From contig NZ_QSLN01000005.1 of NCBI RefSeq assembly GCF_003368535.1, positions 1 through 64,000 of the forward strand: 64,000 nucleotides of DNA. Reading direction: 5' to 3'. The DNA comes from Ammonifex thiophilus. GTDB taxonomy: Bacteria; Bacillota; Desulfotomaculia; Desulfotomaculales; Ammonificaceae. The translations under genes and the position numbers were made by a program. Under the pieces are notes generated by a model, which worked only from the letters and a program-made list of their open reading frames with translations, was not told the DNA's origin and did not search any database. Position 1 is the stretch's first letter, and each line of letters begins with the position of its first letter. Shown here in pieces: positions 29,020 to 38,186 of this stretch.

Positions 29020-31044
29020 CTATCGCACCAGGTGGAGAATAAGATCGATGAACTTAATACCCACAAAGGGCAAAACGAGTCCGCCCAGGCCGTAAATCAA
29101 TAGATTGCGCCGTAGAATGACCGAAGCCGGCGCGGGCCTGAAGCTCACTCCTTTAATGGCTATGGGTATCAAAGCGATGATTATGAGAGCATTGAAGATC
29201 ACCGCCGAGAGCACGGCGTTTTCCGGAGAGCTCAGGCGCATCACGTCCAGCACCCTAAGTTCGGGCCAGGCGTGGGCGAATATAGCAGGAATTATAGCGA
29301 AGTATTTGGCCACGTCGTTGGCGATGCTGAAAGTGGTAAGCGCTCCGCGGGTCATGAGGAGCTGCTTGCCCACCTCCACGATCTCGATTAGCTTGGTGGG
29401 GTTAGAATCCAGGTCCACCATGTTGGCCGCTTCCTTAGCGGCCATGGTACCCACGTTCATGGCCAGTCCCACGTCGGCTTGAGCCAGGGCCGGAGCGTCG
29501 TTAGTACCGTCACCGGTCATGGCTACCAGGTGGCCAGCTGCTTGTTCTTCCTTCACCCGGGCGAGCTTGGCTTCCGGTGTGGCCTCGGCGATGAAATCGT
29601 CCACCCCGGCTTCCTGAGCTATGGCCTGGGCGGTTAGAGGGTTGTCCCCGGTGACCATTATGGTACGAATGCCCATGGCTCTGAGCTGAGCAAAGCGCTC
29701 CTTTATGCCTCCTTTGAGCATGTCCTTGAGGTGTATCACCCCGATTACCCGCTTGTCTTCCGCCACCACCAAGGGAGTGCCTCCCGCCTTGGCTATAGCT
29801 TCTACCTTGGGTTCTAGGTCGGGTGGGATCTCCCCTCCCTGGTCCTGCACCCACTGGATGATCGCCTTAGCCGCTCCCTTGCGGATGCGGCGGTTGCCGA
29901 TGTTGACCCCGCTCATGCGGGTACGGGCCGAGAAGGGAACGAACTCCACCGACTTATCGGCAAGATCTCTCCCCCGGAAGCCGTACTTCTTGGCCAGGGC
30001 TACGATCGATCTCCCTTCCGGGGTCTCGTCGCTCAAAGAGGCGAGTTGCGCCTTGTCGGCCACTTCGGTCTCTGTGGCGTCTCCTACCGGGATGAACTCC
30101 ACTGCCACTCGATTTCCCAGGGTGATGGTGCCGGTTTTGTCCAAGAGAAGCACGTCCACGTCACCGGCGGCTTCCACCGCCCTTCCTGACATGGCCAGGA
30201 CGTTTTTCTCCAGGAGACGGTTCATACCGGCTATGCCGATAGCCGGAAGAAGCCCCCCGATAGTGGTAGGGGCCAGACACACGAAGAGGGAGGCCAGCAC
30301 CGCTATGGAAGGGAGTACACCGTAGCGGAGGGAGTAGGGTACCAAGGTTACGGTCACCAGCAGGAAGATGAGGGTCAAAGCGGCCAGGAGCAAAGTAAGA
30401 GCTATCTCGTTAGGGGTCTTCTGCCTTTTGGCCCCCTCCACCAGAGCAATCATGCGGTCTAGGAAACTGGAGCCAGGATCGGCGGCTATCCTTACCTTTA
30501 TCCAGTCGGAGAGGACCCGTGTTCCGCCGATCACGGCGCTGCGGTCTCCTCCCGACTCCCTAATGACCGGAGCCGACTCTCCCGTTATGGCCGACTCGTC
30601 CACCGAGGCTATCCCCTCTATGACCTCTCCATCGCCCGGAATCAGATCACCGGCTTCCACCAGCACCACGTCTCCTTTGCGGAGCTGGGTGGCGGGCACT
30701 ACCTTTATCCCTTCCGGGGTAATGAGCTTGGCCATCGCTTCTTGCCGCGTGGCACGCAAGCTTTCCGCCTGAGCCTTGCCTCTTCCCTCGGCTAAAGCTT
30801 CGGCGAAGTTGGCAAACAGTACGGTAAACCAGAGCCACAGGGCTATTTGCCCAGTAAAGGAGGCTTCTGGAGCGCGGGAAAAAGCTTCTCCCAAGGCAAC
30901 CGCTGTCGTATAGGCAGCTCCTACCTCGACGCAAAACATGACCGGGTTGCGCGCCATCTGGCGCGGGTCGAGCTTCTTGAAAGCTTCCTTTACTGCTTGG
31001 ATCAAAAGCTTGGGTTCCCAGAGGTTAACCTTGCGCCTAGCCAC
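29020..31044 (-). CDS. kdpB: K+-transporting ATPase subunit B
   Basis: KdpB is the P-type ATPase subunit that hydrolyses ATP. The 674-residue product has the TGESAPV motif, the phosphorylation site DKTGT (Asp302), the nucleotide-binding region, and the hinge [21 protein letters not shown]. It begins at a GTG that abuts the kdpA stop. The length is standard. Confidence 0.97.
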   Translation of the reverse strand: MARRKVNLWEPKLLIQAVKEAFKKLDPRQMARNPVMFCVEVGAAYTTAVALGEAFSRAPEASFTGQIALWLWFTVLFANFAEALAEGRGKAQAESLRATRQEAMAKLITPEGIKVVPATQLRKGDVVLVEAGDLIPGDGEVIEGIASVDESAITGESAPVIRESGGDRSAVIGGTRVLSDWIKVRIAADPGSSFLDRMIALVEGAKRQKTPNEIALTLLLAALTLIFLLVTVTLVPYSLRYGVLPSIAVLASLFVCLAPTTIGGLLPAIGIAGMNRLLEKNVLAMSGRAVEAAGDVDVLLLDKTGTITLGNRVAVEFIPVGDATETEVADKAQLASLSDETPEGRSIVALAKKYGFRGRDLADKSVEFVPFSARTRMSGVNIGNRRIRKGAAKAIIQWVQDQGGEIPPDLEPKVEAIAKAGGTPLVVAEDKRVIGVIHLKDMLKGGIKERFAQLRAMGIRTIMVTGDNPLTAQAIAQEAGVDDFIAEATPEAKLARVKEEQAAGHLVAMTGDGTNDAPALAQADVGLAMNVGTMAAKEAANMVDLDSNPTKLIEIVEVGKQLLMTRGALTTFSIANDVAKYFAIIPAIFAHAWPELRVLDVMRLSSPENAVLSAVIFNALIIIALIPIAIKGVSFRPAPASVILRRNLLIYGLGGLVLPFVGIKFIDLILHLVR

Positions 31045-32751
31045 TTAGAACAACCTCCCTCTGGATAAGAGCAGTTGCTCCAGGATGGGTCCTAAGGCCA
31101 AGCCCGGGAAGAAGGTTAGCGCCCCCACGATGACGATTACCCCGACGAGCAGGACGGCGAAAAGCCAGCCCGTGGTGGGGAAGGTTCCGGGGCTTGGCGG
31201 GATGGTCTTTTTCTCCACCAAGCTTCCGGCCAGGGCCAAGACGGCGGCCAGGGGTAGGAAGCGGCCCAGCAGCATGGCCAAGGCGGTGGTCCAGAGGTAG
31301 AAGGGAAGATCGGCTTTTAGCCCCCCGAAGGCACTGCCGTTGTTGTTAGCAGTAGAGGCGAAGGCGTAAAGCACCTGGCTTAAGCCATGGGGCCCGGCGG
31401 CTGTTATGCCTTCGCGTCCGGCGGGCAGGATTACCGCCAGCGCGCTAAGGAAGAGAACCAAGAATGCGGGCACAAGAACTACGGCCAGCGAAAGCTTAAC
31501 CTCCCGCTTTTCGATCTTTTTACCCAAGAACTCCGGGGAGCGGCCCACCATGAGTCCGGCCAGGAAGACGGTGAGCAACGCGTAGGCGATCATGCCGTAC
31601 AGTCCCGAACCTATACCGCCGAAAATAACCTCACCGGTGAGCATGTTGGCCAAGGGGACGAGTCCTCCCAGTGGGGTGAAGGAGTCGTGCAGACTGTCTA
31701 CTGCGCCGCAGGAGACGGCTGTGGTCACAGCGGCGAAGAGGGCCGAATCGATGGCGCCGAAGCGCCATTCTTTCCCTTCCAGGTTGGGTCCGCTGGAGAA
31801 GCCCAGCCGGGAGAAAAGGGGGTTGCCTTGAGCCTCGAACCAGCAACAGGCAAAAGCTCCTACCAGGAAGAGAAACATCATGACTCCGTATATGACCCAT
31901 CCCTGGCGCATGTTGCGGATCATGCGGCCGAAAGTAAAGCACAGGGCGGCTGGCAAAATGATTATCAGCATCGCTTCCACGAAGTTGGTGAAGGGGTTGG
32001 GGTTTTCAAAAGGATGAGCAGAGTTGGCGTTGAAGAAACCCCCGCCGTTGGTCCCCAGAAGCTTTATCACCTCCTGGGAAGCCACCGGCCCCAGCGGTAT
32101 GGTTTGCTCTCTTCCCTCCAAGGTAACTGCCTTCACAGGGGGGTGGAAGGTTTGCACCACCCCCTGGCTTACCAGGACCAGCGCCACCACCACGCTTATG
32201 GGGAGGAGGATATAGAGAACGCTACGGGTGAGGTCTACCCATACGTTGCCCAGGGTTTTCTTTTCCTTGCGGGCGAAAGCCCGGGCAAGGGCTACCGCTC
32301 CTGCCAGGCCGGTGGCGGCCGAAAGAAAGTTTTGCACGGCCAGGACAAACATCTGGGAAAAGTAGCTCATAGTGGTTTCGCCGCTGTAGGCCTGCCAGTT
32401 AGTGTTGGTGACGAAGCTGACGATGGTGTTGAAGGCGAGCGCGCCGGGCACGCCGGGAAGGTGCAGGGGATTAAGGGGGAGGTGGTTTTGCCACCGCAGG
32501 AGGAGGTACCCTACCAGAAGCCCCCAGAAGTTGAAGAGCAAGAGAAAACCCAGGTATCTGGTCCAGGACATCTCGGCGTAAGGGTTTACCCCTGCCAGTC
32601 TGTAGATGGCTCCTTCGATCGGCCGGAGGAGGGGAGAAAGGAGCGTTCTTTCCCCTTCGAAGACCTTGGCCATGTAAAGACCCAACGGGACGGCCAGGGC
32701 TGTAAGGACGGCGGCGAAGAAGGAGACTTCCAGGATGATCCTCCAAGTCAT
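31045..32751 (-). CDS. kdpA: K+-transporting ATPase subunit A
   Basis: KdpA is the channel-like K+-selecting subunit with four pore loops. The 568-residue product has about ten membrane segments. Characteristic stretches are NTIVSFVTNTNWQAYSGE, LGTNGGGFFNANSAHPFENP, SCGAVDSLHDSFTPLGG and AFASTANNNGSAFGGL, which include the selectivity loops. It starts at ATG after GGAGGGAAAGGGA. High-affinity uptake at low external K+ is the known role of the complex. Confidence 0.97.
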   Translation of the reverse strand: MTWRIILEVSFFAAVLTALAVPLGLYMAKVFEGERTLLSPLLRPIEGAIYRLAGVNPYAEMSWTRYLGFLLLFNFWGLLVGYLLLRWQNHLPLNPLHLPGVPGALAFNTIVSFVTNTNWQAYSGETTMSYFSQMFVLAVQNFLSAATGLAGAVALARAFARKEKKTLGNVWVDLTRSVLYILLPISVVVALVLVSQGVVQTFHPPVKAVTLEGREQTIPLGPVASQEVIKLLGTNGGGFFNANSAHPFENPNPFTNFVEAMLIIILPAALCFTFGRMIRNMRQGWVIYGVMMFLFLVGAFACCWFEAQGNPLFSRLGFSSGPNLEGKEWRFGAIDSALFAAVTTAVSCGAVDSLHDSFTPLGGLVPLANMLTGEVIFGGIGSGLYGMIAYALLTVFLAGLMVGRSPEFLGKKIEKREVKLSLAVVLVPAFLVLFLSALAVILPAGREGITAAGPHGLSQVLYAFASTANNNGSAFGGLKADLPFYLWTTALAMLLGRFLPLAAVLALAGSLVEKKTIPPSPGTFPTTGWLFAVLLVGVIVIVGALTFFPGLALGPILEQLLLSRGRLF

Positions 32752-32773
32752 TTCCCTTTCCCTCCAGGGCGTT

Positions 32774-32863
32774 TTAGAACTTATCCGGGTTACAGATGAC
32801 GTAGCTTAAATAAACGAAAAGGAAGAGGCTTATGATAAGTCCAGCTAGGTACCAACCGTTCAC
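32774..32863 (-). CDS. kdpF: K+-transporting ATPase small subunit F
   Basis: This short frame lies upstream of kdpA and encodes 29 residues: a GTG start, one hydrophobic helix (LAGLIISLFLFVYLSYVI) and a polar tail CNPDKF. This matches the size and layout of KdpF, a single-helix lipid-like stabiliser of the Kdp complex. GGGGGATGAAGC precedes the start. The 22-base gap to kdpA carries the kdpA ribosome site. Confidence 0.85.
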   Translation of the reverse strand: MNGWYLAGLIISLFLFVYLSYVICNPDKF

Positions 32864-33055
32864 GCTTCATCCCCCTTCCCAAAATGCCGGCTAACAAGAG
32901 TAAAACCCTGGTTTAATTTCCCAGGGCAGCAAAAACCCCCAGGGTTTGGCCCGCCTGAGCCCTTTGTGCTTCGGCTTCTTCTGCCTACGGCCCAAAGCCG
33001 CCGTACAGGCTTGCGCGCGAACTCACCCCTGAGGGTAGTTTTTATGGTGCGCGTT
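32864..33055 (-). promoter_or_regulatory. Structured 5' leader of kdpFABC, candidate riboswitch
   Basis: This approximately 190-base leader lies between the promoter and kdpF. On the RNA strand it contains an outer helix (CGCGC near the 5' end with GCGCG about 30 bases on), an inner ACCC/GGGU hairpin, and a GCCU...ACGGC/GCCGU...AGGC hairpin. The loop CGGCUU of that hairpin can pair with the downstream AAGCCG as a pseudoknot. It ends with competing terminator and antiterminator helices. It does not match the ydaO c-di-AMP, M-box, cobalamin or fluoride consensus that I can recall. Ligand unknown; the leader is inferred from structure and place. Confidence 0.6.
32901..32947 (-). terminator. Terminator/antiterminator switch in the kdp leader
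   Basis: On the RNA, CCCUGG (32926-32921) pairs with CCAGGG (32911-32906), followed by UUUUA, as a terminator. An upstream AAACCCUGG (32947-32939) is perfectly complementary over nine bases to CCAGGGUUU (32911-32903) and can form an alternative antiterminator. The two pairings exclude each other. Confidence 0.65.
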
Positions 33056-33061
33056 ACCTCT

Positions 33062-33090
33062 ATTCTAAGCCGGCTGGTCCTGACTGTCAA
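33062..33090 (-). promoter_or_regulatory. Sigma-A promoter of the kdp operon
   Basis: Read on the minus strand, a perfect TTGACA (-35) is followed by a 17-base spacer and TAGAAT (-10). Transcription would begin near 33055, about 190 bases before kdpF. A near-consensus promoter suggests that control is mainly downstream in the leader or by a repressor. Confidence 0.85.
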
Positions 33091-33107
33091 TTACCTCGGG
33101 GCTTTGT

Positions 33108-35285
33108 TTAAGTTTCGATGGTGATTTTGAGGTCCCCCTCTCGCTTGGTGGGGAAGCAGAGGATGTGCCCGTTGCGACGGACGAACTCCAGTCCCACCTT
33201 CACCCCCTGCACCCGCAGCCCGCAGAGATACAGTTCCTGAATACCGGCAGGGAGTATAGGGGACTGGATGAGTAACCCTTCCGGAGTGCATTTCAGCCCT
33301 AGGCAGGCTTGCAGTAAGAGGAAGATACTCCCTGTTGCCCAGGCTTGCGGCTCGCAGGCTACTGGGTAGCGTATGGGGCTGGCGAAGGGACGCCGGTCGA
33401 ACCCGCAGAAGAGCTCGGGTAGACGGAAATAGGGGAAACGCAAAGCGGCGTCGTAGAGGGAGGAGGTGAGCTCCTCCAGTTCCTTGAGAAAGCCGTAGCG
33501 CCTCAAGCCCACGGCAATAATGCTATTATCGTGCGGCCAGACAGAGCCGTTGTGGTAACTTATGGGGTTGTAGGCTTTCTCCCGGCGGCTCAAGGTTCTT
33601 ATACCCCAGCCGGAAAACATATCACGGGCGAAGAGGCGGTCCGCCACCTGTCTGGCCTTTTGCGGCGGTAGGATTCCGGTGAAAAGCACCTGTCCCATAT
33701 TGGAGGCTACGGTGGGGATGAGGCGCTTGTCCCCGTCGAGCGCCAGCCCTAGATAGTTACCTTTCTTTACCCAGAAATCTTTGAGAAAGCGCTGGCGCAG
33801 CTCAGTGGCTTTGCGGGCGTAAAAGTTGGCCTTTTCCCGCTCTTTGAGCAAATTAAAGAGGTAAAAGGCCCGCCGGTAGGCGGCGTAGAGGTATCCTTGG
33901 ACTTCAACCAGGGCTATGGGTGGTTTTACCGGTTTCCCTTCCGGATCGGGCACCCCGTCCCAAGAGTCCTTCCAACCCTGGTTTTGCAGCCCTCCGTACT
34001 TGCTTCCCTCGTACTCGATATAACCGTCGCCGTCTTTATCGCCGTACTTGCAGCACCATTCCAGAGCTGCCTCCAGCGCGGGGCGCATTTCCTCCAGGAA
34101 AGTAAGATCCTGGGTCCAGAGTATGTAGTCGCCCAGAACGATGATGAACCACAAAGTGGAGTCAATGGAACCGTAGTAGGGTGTATGGAGTATCTCCCGG
34201 CAGTTGGCCATTTCTCCTCTTCTTATCTCGTGAATAATCTTGCCTGGCTCTTCTTCGCGGACGGGGTCCACGGTCTTGCCTTGGTAGTGGGCGAGCAAGC
34301 GCAGGGTTTCTCGGGCCAGATCGGGGTTAATGGAGAGGGTCTGCCAGGCAGTGATGAGGGCGTCACGGCCGAAGAGAGTGGCGTACCAGGGGATGCCGGC
34401 GTCTATCCCCAGGCCCTCGGGGTAGCGGGTTTGCAGGATCCAGAGGTCGGATAGGGCCTGGTTGAACATCTGGTTTACGCGCGGGCGGTCACTCTCTAGT
34501 CGCGTGCAACTCTCGTACCATTGATAGTAAGCCTTTTTCTGCTGGGCGGCCAGCCGGGTGAAGGCCGAGCGCAGATCTCCTTCTTTCACGATGATGAGGC
34601 TCTCCGGTACAGCCTCTATTTCCGGCATTATCCGCCAGTAAAAATACACCCGGTCCTTGGGCGCAAGCTCAAACTGGTAGACTAAAACCACGTCGTCCCC
34701 TTCGGCGAAGATGTCGGCGGGAGGAGGATCCCAGATGACGGTGGTACGCCGGGTGAGCTCATCAAGCCCCCGGTAGCGGAACACCAGACCCTCCCGGCCG
34801 GTACAGAAAGGGAGAAGCGTACCCCGGCGGGGCCGGGATACGCCACGTAGCTCGAATATGTCCCGGAAGTCGGCACCTAGCTTCAAAGCCAAGGTCAGGG
34901 TCACTTTGTTGTAACCGTAGTTGGTCACCCGCAGGCGCTGGTAAAGGGAGCCGTTGAGAAAGCGCAGGAGCCGCAGGTGAAGCGATTCCATGGGAGCCAA
35001 GACGGCTCCTTTTTCGTCTCGCAGCTCCGGGTTGGTGAGATCGCACTGGCAAAAGTGGCTGAAGCGCACTCCGGAAGAGAGGAGTATGGGTTCCCGTCCG
35101 TTGACAAAAAGTTCGTGGCGACTAAGAAATCGGGTATCCCGGAAGTAAAGCCCTAGGCCTCCGGGATACCCGGCAGGTATGGAGCTATCGGGCAGGGAAA
35201 CCAAGAAGAGATCGTTGTTTTTAAGGACCTCGGTTACCCCTGGTGTAGAAGCCGGCGCTATGCGCAGACTATCTTCCAGCTGCAC
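33108..35285 (-). CDS. Amylo-alpha-1,6-glucosidase/glycogen-debranching-type glycosidase
   Basis: The 725-residue protein has an N-terminal beta-sandwich of the GDE_N_bis type (LYFRDTRFLSRHELFVNGREP) and a C-terminal (alpha/alpha)6 barrel. The barrel has GIPWYATLFGRDALITAWQ, the family signature with a conserved Asp, and YHNGSVWPHDNSIIA. Enzymes of this group release alpha-linked glucose from branched or short glucans or from compatible solutes. The GTG start at 35285 overlaps the glycosyltransferase stop by 17 bases. The pairing with a GT4 enzyme suggests a synthesis/breakdown couple. The substrate is not proven. Confidence 0.85.
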   Translation of the reverse strand: MQLEDSLRIAPASTPGVTEVLKNNDLFLVSLPDSSIPAGYPGGLGLYFRDTRFLSRHELFVNGREPILLSSGVRFSHFCQCDLTNPELRDEKGAVLAPMESLHLRLLRFLNGSLYQRLRVTNYGYNKVTLTLALKLGADFRDIFELRGVSRPRRGTLLPFCTGREGLVFRYRGLDELTRRTTVIWDPPPADIFAEGDDVVLVYQFELAPKDRVYFYWRIMPEIEAVPESLIIVKEGDLRSAFTRLAAQQKKAYYQWYESCTRLESDRPRVNQMFNQALSDLWILQTRYPEGLGIDAGIPWYATLFGRDALITAWQTLSINPDLARETLRLLAHYQGKTVDPVREEEPGKIIHEIRRGEMANCREILHTPYYGSIDSTLWFIIVLGDYILWTQDLTFLEEMRPALEAALEWCCKYGDKDGDGYIEYEGSKYGGLQNQGWKDSWDGVPDPEGKPVKPPIALVEVQGYLYAAYRRAFYLFNLLKEREKANFYARKATELRQRFLKDFWVKKGNYLGLALDGDKRLIPTVASNMGQVLFTGILPPQKARQVADRLFARDMFSGWGIRTLSRREKAYNPISYHNGSVWPHDNSIIAVGLRRYGFLKELEELTSSLYDAALRFPYFRLPELFCGFDRRPFASPIRYPVACEPQAWATGSIFLLLQACLGLKCTPEGLLIQSPILPAGIQELYLCGLRVQGVKVGLEFVRRNGHILCFPTKREGDLKITIET

Positions 35286-36489
35286 TATACGAAGGCGCTC
35301 CTTTCTCTCTAGTGCTCCGACGCCAAATCAGGTGGTAGTAGTTCGTCATGGCCTTTAGCATTTCCTCCAGGGAAAATTTCTCTTTAAAGCGCTTCAGTGC
35401 CTTTTCTCCCAGTTCCTGTGCTTTCTCCGGGTGCTGCAAGAGGAAGATGAGTTTATCGGCCAAGGCTTCCGGATCTCTGGGGGGTACGACGAAGCCCGTC
35501 TCCCCATCCAGGACGATTTCGGGCATTCCTCCTACCCGAGTGACCACCAGAGGCTTACCCAAAGCCATGGCCTCCAGCAACGCTATCCCGAAGGGCTCCT
35601 GGAAGGCCGAAGGATAGACTACAATATCACTTTCCCGGTAGGCGGCCGGTATCTCTTCCCAGCTGAAGAAGCGGATCAAGATATCCTTTTCCAGTCCCAG
35701 GTAGTGGATGAGCTCCTTTATCTGGGCTATTTCCTTCTGCTGCACTGCCCCCCAGTCCACCGTTTTATCGGTGCCGGCCAGAAGAAGGAAGGTGGAGGGG
35801 CAAGTCTCCTTTACCCGTCGAAAGGCTTTCACCACCACGTCGGAGCCCTTGGCCAGGCTCATACGGGCCGGATGGAAGATTATCTTCTTGTCTCCAGCCG
35901 CTTCCCTAATGACTCGCCTTATTTCCGGGTTTTCGGTCCGGGCCAGGAAATGTCGGTAGGCCAGCCCATGGTGGATGACCACTATCTTTTCAGCAGGATA
36001 GCCCGCGGCCACCATCTCCCGCTTAATAAAGTGGCTCACGGCGATTATACCATCCCAGTCATGACGGAAGCGCAGCATTTCTTTGAAAAGCTCGTCTTCC
36101 CACACGTTGTGCGCCGTAAGGATCACCGGGAAGCCGTAGCGCTTTTTAAACTCCATTAAGATTTCTGTGTGTACAGGGCTGAAATAGTGCATGTTGTGGG
36201 CGTGTACCAAATCGGGCTTGAAGGTGGTAAAGAAGCGGTTCATCTCCTCCGCGATGGCGGCACGCTTTTCCTCAATCAAAGCCGGAGTGAGGGAGTTGAG
36301 GTCCAGGAGAGGGGTGCGGCGGAGGTAAACTCCCTGCCATAGCTCTTCCTGGGTCTCGCCGTTGATGGCGCCAGTTAAGACACCCACCTGGTGCCCCCGC
36401 CGGGCCAGAGCCGGGCAGACCATAAACAGGTGCGTTTCCACCCCTCCTATGGTGGGAGGGAAAGCCCAGTGAAGCATGGCGATGCGCAT
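35269..36489 (-). CDS. GT4-family glycosyltransferase
   Basis: The 406-residue protein has the GT-B fold pattern. The N-terminus is MRIAMLHWAFPPTIGGVETH with the glycine loop, and the C-terminal domain has IIFHPARMSLAKG and the nucleotide-sugar motif EPFGIALLEAMALGKPLVV with the E-x7-E arrangement. It retains nucleotide sugar to transfer glycosyl groups with retention of configuration. The acceptor is unknown. ATG after GGAGGTGGTGGC. First gene of a two-gene operon. Confidence 0.88.
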   Translation of the reverse strand: MRIAMLHWAFPPTIGGVETHLFMVCPALARRGHQVGVLTGAINGETQEELWQGVYLRRTPLLDLNSLTPALIEEKRAAIAEEMNRFFTTFKPDLVHAHNMHYFSPVHTEILMEFKKRYGFPVILTAHNVWEDELFKEMLRFRHDWDGIIAVSHFIKREMVAAGYPAEKIVVIHHGLAYRHFLARTENPEIRRVIREAAGDKKIIFHPARMSLAKGSDVVVKAFRRVKETCPSTFLLLAGTDKTVDWGAVQQKEIAQIKELIHYLGLEKDILIRFFSWEEIPAAYRESDIVVYPSAFQEPFGIALLEAMALGKPLVVTRVGGMPEIVLDGETGFVVPPRDPEALADKLIFLLQHPEKAQELGEKALKRFKEKFSLEEMLKAMTNYYHLIWRRSTREKGAPSYSAAGR

Positions 36490-36624
36490 GGTAAGCCACC
36501 ACCTCCTGGGTAAGTAGAATATGCGACTGGCATCTTAAGAATAACAAGCGCAGGAATAAGTGCGGCAAAAAAGGTAGGACTGCAACGCTTCTCACTGCCA
36601 CCCGCAAATAGCAAAACCAAAAAA

Positions 36625-36654
36625 ATTTTACCACAACCAAATAGATAAAAGCAA
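36625..36654 (-). promoter_or_regulatory. Probable promoter of the glycosyltransferase operon
   Basis: On the minus strand TTGCTT is followed after 18 bases by TAAAAT. The -35 is imperfect. It leaves a leader of about 130 bases before the GT4 gene in which I see no clear structure. Confidence 0.5.
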
Positions 36655-36716
36655 TGCATAGTGTACAAGAGGCTCGCCGGATGCTAAAATTTTAACGGCT
36701 GTTCGAAAGGAGTCGC

Positions 36717-37961
36717 GTGGAGAATATGCCTGAAGAGGGGTTTGTTTCCGACCTGGCCTCCATTGAAGACGAGGCCGTGCTTCGCCGGGAGATAATCTCC
36801 TTGATAAGAGATAAGGCGGGGGTTAAGGAGGTCCGGCTACACACCGCTCTTTCTTCTCCTCCCACCGGTAAGGTTCTTTCTCTTTCCTTCGCTGGTGTGG
36901 AGGTGGGCAGTATTGAGTTTGAGTCGGAAGCCGATCTATCGGCGGCGCAAAAGAGCCTAGCTCCTCTTCTCCCTTTACTTTCCTTGCTTCTGGCCTTCTT
37001 CTCGCTCAAGGAGTGGAAGGAAATCTGCCAGCAGGAAGAAGCGGTGTTGCAGGAAATGGGAAAGGCTCTCACTCTTTTTCTGGCCGGAAAGATGGAGACC
37101 TCCGAGGTGCTCACCATTTTAGCCGCGACGCTGGGCTGGGAGGTAGCGGTCTTTATCTACCGGTATAAGTCGGGCGAGATTGCTTTCGAGTCGAACCAGC
37201 CCCTTCTCCTCTCCCCTGAAGATCTACGCCAGGCTTTCAGGCAGCCCGAGCTACTCCTGGACTTTTTCCGCCGCCACGGTTTCGCCGAAGGAGAAGTTGT
37301 TCCTCTGGAGTACGATGCCGGTTTGGCTTTGGGTTACCTTCTCCTTCTGCGGCGTAACCCAGCTCCGGCTTTTCCCCTGCGGCGCTCGGCTTTGCGGGAA
37401 AGTCTGAGCCGCTTAGGGGCCGCAGCCCTGGTTAACTCTTACCTCTACCGGGAAGTAAAGGAGTTGGCCGAGCGGGATGAGCTCACCGGTCTTTATAATC
37501 GGCGCAAGTTCTGGGAGATCTTCCTTAAAGAGCTAGAGAGGGCTAAGAGGTATCAGCGAAAGCTGGCAGTCTTACTTTTGGACGTAGACAACTTCAAAGA
37601 TTACAACGACGCCTTTGGGCATCTGGCGGGGGACGAATGCCTGCGGCGCCTGGGAGAGGTCATAAAGAAGGAAATCCGGGCTTCGGACACGGCGGCCCGC
37701 TACGGCGGCGAGGAGTTCGTAATTCTCCTGGTAGAGACCGGAGGGGAAGGAGCAGTGGCGGTGGCGGAGAGACTTCGCCGCCGGGTGGAAGGTATAGGGA
37801 AAAAGGAGCCCTTTCCCACCATAAGCCTGGGAGTAGCTGTTTTTCCCGAGGACGCCCAAAGTGCAGAAGTTCTCTTAACCTGCGCCGACAACGCCCTTTA
37901 TACCGCCAAACGCTCAGGCAAAAACCGGACGGTCTGGAGAGGGAAAATACGCTCTTCTTAG
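36717..37961 (+). CDS. Diguanylate cyclase (GGDEF protein)
   Basis: This makes the second messenger c-di-GMP. The 414-residue protein has an N-terminal region with a hydrophobic helix near residues 80-95, a GAF-like middle and a C-terminal GGDEF domain. The active loop is GGEEF (residues 330-334) and an RASD inhibition site lies five residues earlier, so product inhibition is expected. The domain opens DELTGLYNRRKFWE. The start is a GTG close to AAAGGAG; an ATG at 36726 is an alternative. The sensory input is not recognisable. Confidence 0.88.
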   Translation: MENMPEEGFVSDLASIEDEAVLRREIISLIRDKAGVKEVRLHTALSSPPTGKVLSLSFAGVEVGSIEFESEADLSAAQKSLAPLLPLLSLLLAFFSLKEWKEICQQEEAVLQEMGKALTLFLAGKMETSEVLTILAATLGWEVAVFIYRYKSGEIAFESNQPLLLSPEDLRQAFRQPELLLDFFRRHGFAEGEVVPLEYDAGLALGYLLLLRRNPAPAFPLRRSALRESLSRLGAAALVNSYLYREVKELAERDELTGLYNRRKFWEIFLKELERAKRYQRKLAVLLLDVDNFKDYNDAFGHLAGDECLRRLGEVIKKEIRASDTAARYGGEEFVILLVETGGEGAVAVAERLRRRVEGIGKKEPFPTISLGVAVFPEDAQSAEVLLTCADNALYTAKRSGKNRTVWRGKIRSS

Positions 37962-37968
37962 GCTCGCC

Positions 37969-37998
37969 TTGACACTTGTTCCGGGCGATCGATACAAT
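37969..37998 (+). promoter_or_regulatory. Sigma-A promoter upstream of rny
   Basis: A perfect TTGACA (37969-37974) is separated by 18 bases from TACAAT (37993-37998). Transcription would start near 38005 and produce a long leader before rny. Confidence 0.8.
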
Positions 37999-38004
37999 AC
38001 AAGC

Positions 38005-38186
38005 AAGCTTCAGGCTTGTCACCCTAAAGAAAGCTCTCTTGGGGCGGTAAATCATAGATCGATAACGGTCCCCGTTAGGCTTACCCTGTTTCTTCAGGGT
38101 TAGTCGCGGCAGGAAAGGAGGCGAAGGGCCTGGTTGGGGGACCGGCCCAACCTCTTTGGTTGGGTCTTTCAAAGCCAGGTGCAAAT
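38005..38186 (+). promoter_or_regulatory. Structured leader of rny
   Basis: About 180 bases separate the promoter from the rny start. The leader shows several hairpins: CCCTAAAGA with TCTTGGGG, AACGG with CCGTT, and CTTACCCTG with CAGGGTTAG. At the 3' end GGTTGGG (38132-38138) can pair with CCCAACC (38146-38152), which can alternatively pair with GGTTGGG (38158-38164). It is not a known riboswitch that I recognise. Autoregulation by RNase Y cleavage is one possibility. Confidence 0.55.
38146..38170 (+). terminator. Attenuator-like hairpin before rny
   Basis: CCCAACC and GGTTGGG form a seven-pair stem with a five-base loop, followed by TCTTTC. The short U-tract is weak for termination, but an upstream GGTTGGG competes for the same CCCAACC, as in attenuators. 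Confidence 0.45.

Noticed and set aside
31387-32799. Plus-strand 470-codon frame opposite kdpA
   Set aside because: Antisense to a clear kdpA; composition rich in Gly, Glu and His is a shadow artefact.
32864-33055. ydaO-type c-di-AMP riboswitch before kdp
   Set aside because: Expected because of the gene, but conserved stretches of that aptamer are not present.
32860-33090. 76-codon minus-strand frame in the kdp leader
   Set aside because: It would begin at the promoter itself, has no ribosome site and is Arg/Gly rich without domain.
38005-38186. c-di-GMP riboswitch before rny
   Set aside because: Considered because a GGDEF gene is adjacent, but the aptamer signature sequences are lacking.
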